Of a DNA stretch of 6,796 nucleotides, positions 5,317 through 6,796 are shown one piece after another (positions within the stretch are counted from its first letter, which is position 1; the number at the start of each line of letters is the position of its first letter). Made by a program: the position numbers and the translations under genes. Under the pieces are notes generated by a model. That model was not told where the DNA came from, ran no database searches, and saw nothing but the letters and a program-made list of their open reading frames with translations. The stretch is taken from NCBI GenBank assembly GCA_023249275.1, contig JAHFCV010000126.1:1-6796 (forward strand). The letters run 5' to 3'. This DNA is from Candidatus Methanoperedens sp. (GTDB lineage Archaea; Halobacteriota; Methanosarcinia; Methanosarcinales; Methanoperedenaceae).

Positions 5317-5799
5317 ATGAAAATACCTGTTGAGATGAGAAATATATTATATGGGAATTATTTCGGTTATGTCTGCACAAGCGACAGGCATGACCAGCCG
5401 CACCTGACGCCGGTATTTTTCATATACGATGAACATTCCCAAAAAATATTTTTTATAACAAATGATAAATCAAAAAAGGTCAAGAACATCTTTGAAAATC
5501 CCAACGTGAGTATAACTATCGATATAAGAGACCCTGTAAATCCTTTTAACAACGAAGGCGTTATGGCGCAGGGCACAGCCAAAGTGACTGAACATGCGCC
5601 TATTTATTTTCTCTCAGAAGAAACGCTGCAGTTGTATTATGACATATATATGGAATTTAAAAGTAAATACCAGAAAGTAATAGAGAATAAGCCGCTGGGG
5701 GAGAACGATGTGATTGTACAGATAAGCATTCAGAAAATTGTCTACTGGAAAGGACCGCATTTTAAATCTGTGAAATTTGATAATAGCAGACTGGAGTAA
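5317..5799 (+). CDS. Soluble FMN-binding split-barrel (PNPOx-like) protein
   Basis: This 160-residue protein covers one PNPOx-like split-barrel domain and has no signal or membrane segment. Seen (numbering from the ATG): FGYVCTSDRHDQPHLTPVFF (16-35), KIFFITNDKSKKVKNIFENP (43-62), VSITIDIRD (64-72), GVMAQGTAKV (81-90) and a closing QKIVYWKGPHFKSV (139-152). The DKSKK segment after the third strand is where members of the family often contact the flavin phosphate. The reaction is unknown. It lines up block by block with residues 255-408 of the preceding membrane protein, so the pair arose by tandem duplication. I chose ATG 5317 with GGTGTGA just upstream; GTG 5311 in the same frame would overlap the previous stop and add two residues. 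The stop lies 7 bp from that of the convergent lipoprotein gene. Confidence 0.88.
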   Translation: MKIPVEMRNILYGNYFGYVCTSDRHDQPHLTPVFFIYDEHSQKIFFITNDKSKKVKNIFENPNVSITIDIRDPVNPFNNEGVMAQGTAKVTEHAPIYFLSEETLQLYYDIYMEFKSKYQKVIENKPLGENDVIVQISIQKIVYWKGPHFKSVKFDNSRLE

Positions 5800-5806
5800 T
5801 ATAAAG

Positions 5807-6589
5807 TTAAATACTAATTTTATCTGTCGAATTTACTTTCAGTTCCATCCACTCCCCATTTTCATATACCCATGATTCTTTGACAGTCCCATTTACATAG
5901 ACTGAAATCGTTTGTCTGCTCCATGTTTCTTCTGCCCTGTACCTGCCCGGAAGAGATAATTTTTTTCGGACTATTTTTCCAGGCGCAACATCCCCTACAG
6001 GAAGGGATTCCGTTGAATATATGTCCCCGCTTGATTTGTAAAATGTGAACATGAACTTCACATTAATGAGAGTCCTGCCGCTATTTGTAAATATTAATGT
6101 TCCTAAATCCCTGCTCCCCTCCCTGCCATAATATTCTATCTGCCATTTATACCGTTTTTTCGGGTTTTCAAGTGAATAAATCATCTGGTCAATAGCTTTG
6201 TTGTCTCTTTCAAATGTTACTTTATTTTTGGCAATTAAAACAAGCACATCAGACGTCCAGTAATAATCCAACACTTGTCGGTTCTCGGTTATGTATGTTG
6301 CAAGCCTTTCCCCGGCGTCTATGGCTTCATTGTTCCTGAGCTTCCACTCGACGTATAATTCTTTAGGCGCATCGCTTCCCAGCGCATCAGTACGTTTTTG
6401 GATTTCTATCACCAGGTCTAATTTCCATTTATATTCACCAAACAACCGGTTTGCGTTGCTATATATCCCCTGGCTTTTATTATCGACCGGTGGTTTTTCC
6501 TTGTCTTTATTGGTTTCCAGTGGTTGAATACATGCCGTAGCAGCAATAATCGCAGCCGCAATCAAAAAAACAACCAGCTTTCCTGTCAT
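5807..6589 (-). CDS. Secreted lipoprotein with helical region and C-terminal beta domain
   Basis: This 260-residue protein has a lipoprotein signal peptide (MTGKLVVFLIAAAIIAATAC, lipid-attachment Cys20) and a short charged linker (about 22-40). A probably helical part follows (about 45-140, including EIQKRTDALG, ERLATYITEN and KAIDQMIYSL), then a beta-rich part (about 145-260). The segment LGTLIFTNSGRTLINVKFMF (162-181), then TFYKSSG (182-188) and the Pro/Gly-containing VGDVAPGKIV, resembles the FxLYD-type extracytoplasmic beta-sandwich found in many secreted proteins; this is a pattern judgement. Sequons occur at Asn233 and Asn253. No enzyme motif is visible, so a binding or structural role at the cell surface is most likely. 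AAGGATG lies just before the ATG. It sits downstream of a histidine kinase gene on the same strand with a 126-bp gap containing TATA-like TATAAG and TATAAT, and could be transcribed alone or with it. Confidence 0.83.
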   Translation of the reverse strand: MTGKLVVFLIAAAIIAATACIQPLETNKDKEKPPVDNKSQGIYSNANRLFGEYKWKLDLVIEIQKRTDALGSDAPKELYVEWKLRNNEAIDAGERLATYITENRQVLDYYWTSDVLVLIAKNKVTFERDNKAIDQMIYSLENPKKRYKWQIEYYGREGSRDLGTLIFTNSGRTLINVKFMFTFYKSSGDIYSTESLPVGDVAPGKIVRKKLSLPGRYRAEETWSRQTISVYVNGTVKESWVYENGEWMELKVNSTDKISI

Positions 6590-6715
6590 ATTTCATCCTT
6601 TCTTGTGGAATTAATGGGGGATAAGAGCATTCAGGGCATCTGACCGGCTGTGTATTCTCTTTTCAAACAAGGCATATCAGGATTATACAGTCATCTTATA
6701 CCACAGGCACCTTTC
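6590..6715 (-). promoter_or_regulatory. Intergenic region between the histidine kinase and the lipoprotein gene
   Basis: On the minus strand TATA-like elements GGTATAAG (about 6697-6704) and CTGTATAATCC (about 6683-6693) occur upstream of the lipoprotein, with the Shine-Dalgarno AAGGATG at 6600-6594. Either would give a leader of roughly 70-85 nt. No other gene or clear repeat is visible. Confidence 0.35.
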
Positions 6716-6796
6716 TCATTTAATTTCCACCGTCTTTCCAGCATTAATAGGTAACAAAAATGTAAAGGTACTCCCTTCACCAAACATGCTCTTTGC
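6716..6796 (-). CDS. C-terminal end of a sensor histidine kinase (partial)
   Basis: This is a gene fragment that enters from the right edge and is open to it. The last 27 codons before the TGA at 6718-6716 are a stop plus 26 residues beginning AKSMFGEGSTFTFLLP and ending NAGKTVEIK. The GEGSTFTFLLP segment is the glycine-rich G2 box and final strand of the HATPase_c domain that ends most sensor histidine kinases (typically 'S-x-x-G-x-GSTFTFxLP'). The full kinase, its sensor region and any cognate regulator lie outside the window. Too short for most gene callers, but the match to a characteristic C-terminus is good. Confidence 0.75.
   Translation of the reverse strand, partial: AKSMFGEGSTFTFLLPINAGKTVEIK

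Overview
The window looks like chromosome from a methane-metabolising euryarchaeon, most likely of the Methanosarcinales / ANME-2 / Methanoperedens kind. The main evidence is a full-length ftr gene (formylmethanofuran:tetrahydromethanopterin formyltransferase), a C1-pathway enzyme of methanogens, methanotrophic archaea and Archaeoglobales. A UPF0058 protein (an archaeal family), archaeal TATA boxes, an apparently leaderless gene and lipoproteins with Thr/Pro linkers and N-glycosylation sequons fit this. The order-level placement is inference.

Left part (1-1360): a truncated minus-strand gene runs off the left edge and resembles the N-terminus of archaeal endonuclease III-like (HhH-GPD) proteins. 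It is divergent from a small three-helix membrane protein, which is followed on the plus strand by endonuclease V (nfi) with all catalytic residues. After nfi, between it and a convergent nitroreductase, lies a striking 73-bp quasi-palindrome built from six copies of ACGAACT: three forward at exact 10-bp spacing, then three inverted at 11-bp spacing.

Centre (1361-3475): three minus-strand genes, each apparently with its own transcription signals. They are a nitroreductase-family FMN protein (TTG start), ftr with a hairpin plus oligo-U terminator, and a UPF0058 protein. The UPF0058 gene appears to start at an AUA codon behind a perfect Shine-Dalgarno sequence. Its upstream region contains a 14-bp perfect palindrome and an 18-nt hairpin.

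Right part (3473-6796): a minus-strand lipoprotein with a cupredoxin-like domain that has lost its copper ligands is divergent from a two-gene plus-strand operon. That operon encodes two related FMN-binding split-barrel (PNPOx-like) proteins, one fused to a multi-spanning membrane domain and one soluble. A second, convergent lipoprotein with a C-terminal beta domain follows, and the C-terminal 27 codons of a sensor histidine kinase enter from the right edge. The right part is visibly more AT-rich than the nfi-ftr part. Together the four cell-envelope or flavin genes look like an uncharacterised envelope/redox neighbourhood, and no pathway can be assigned to it from sequence alone.
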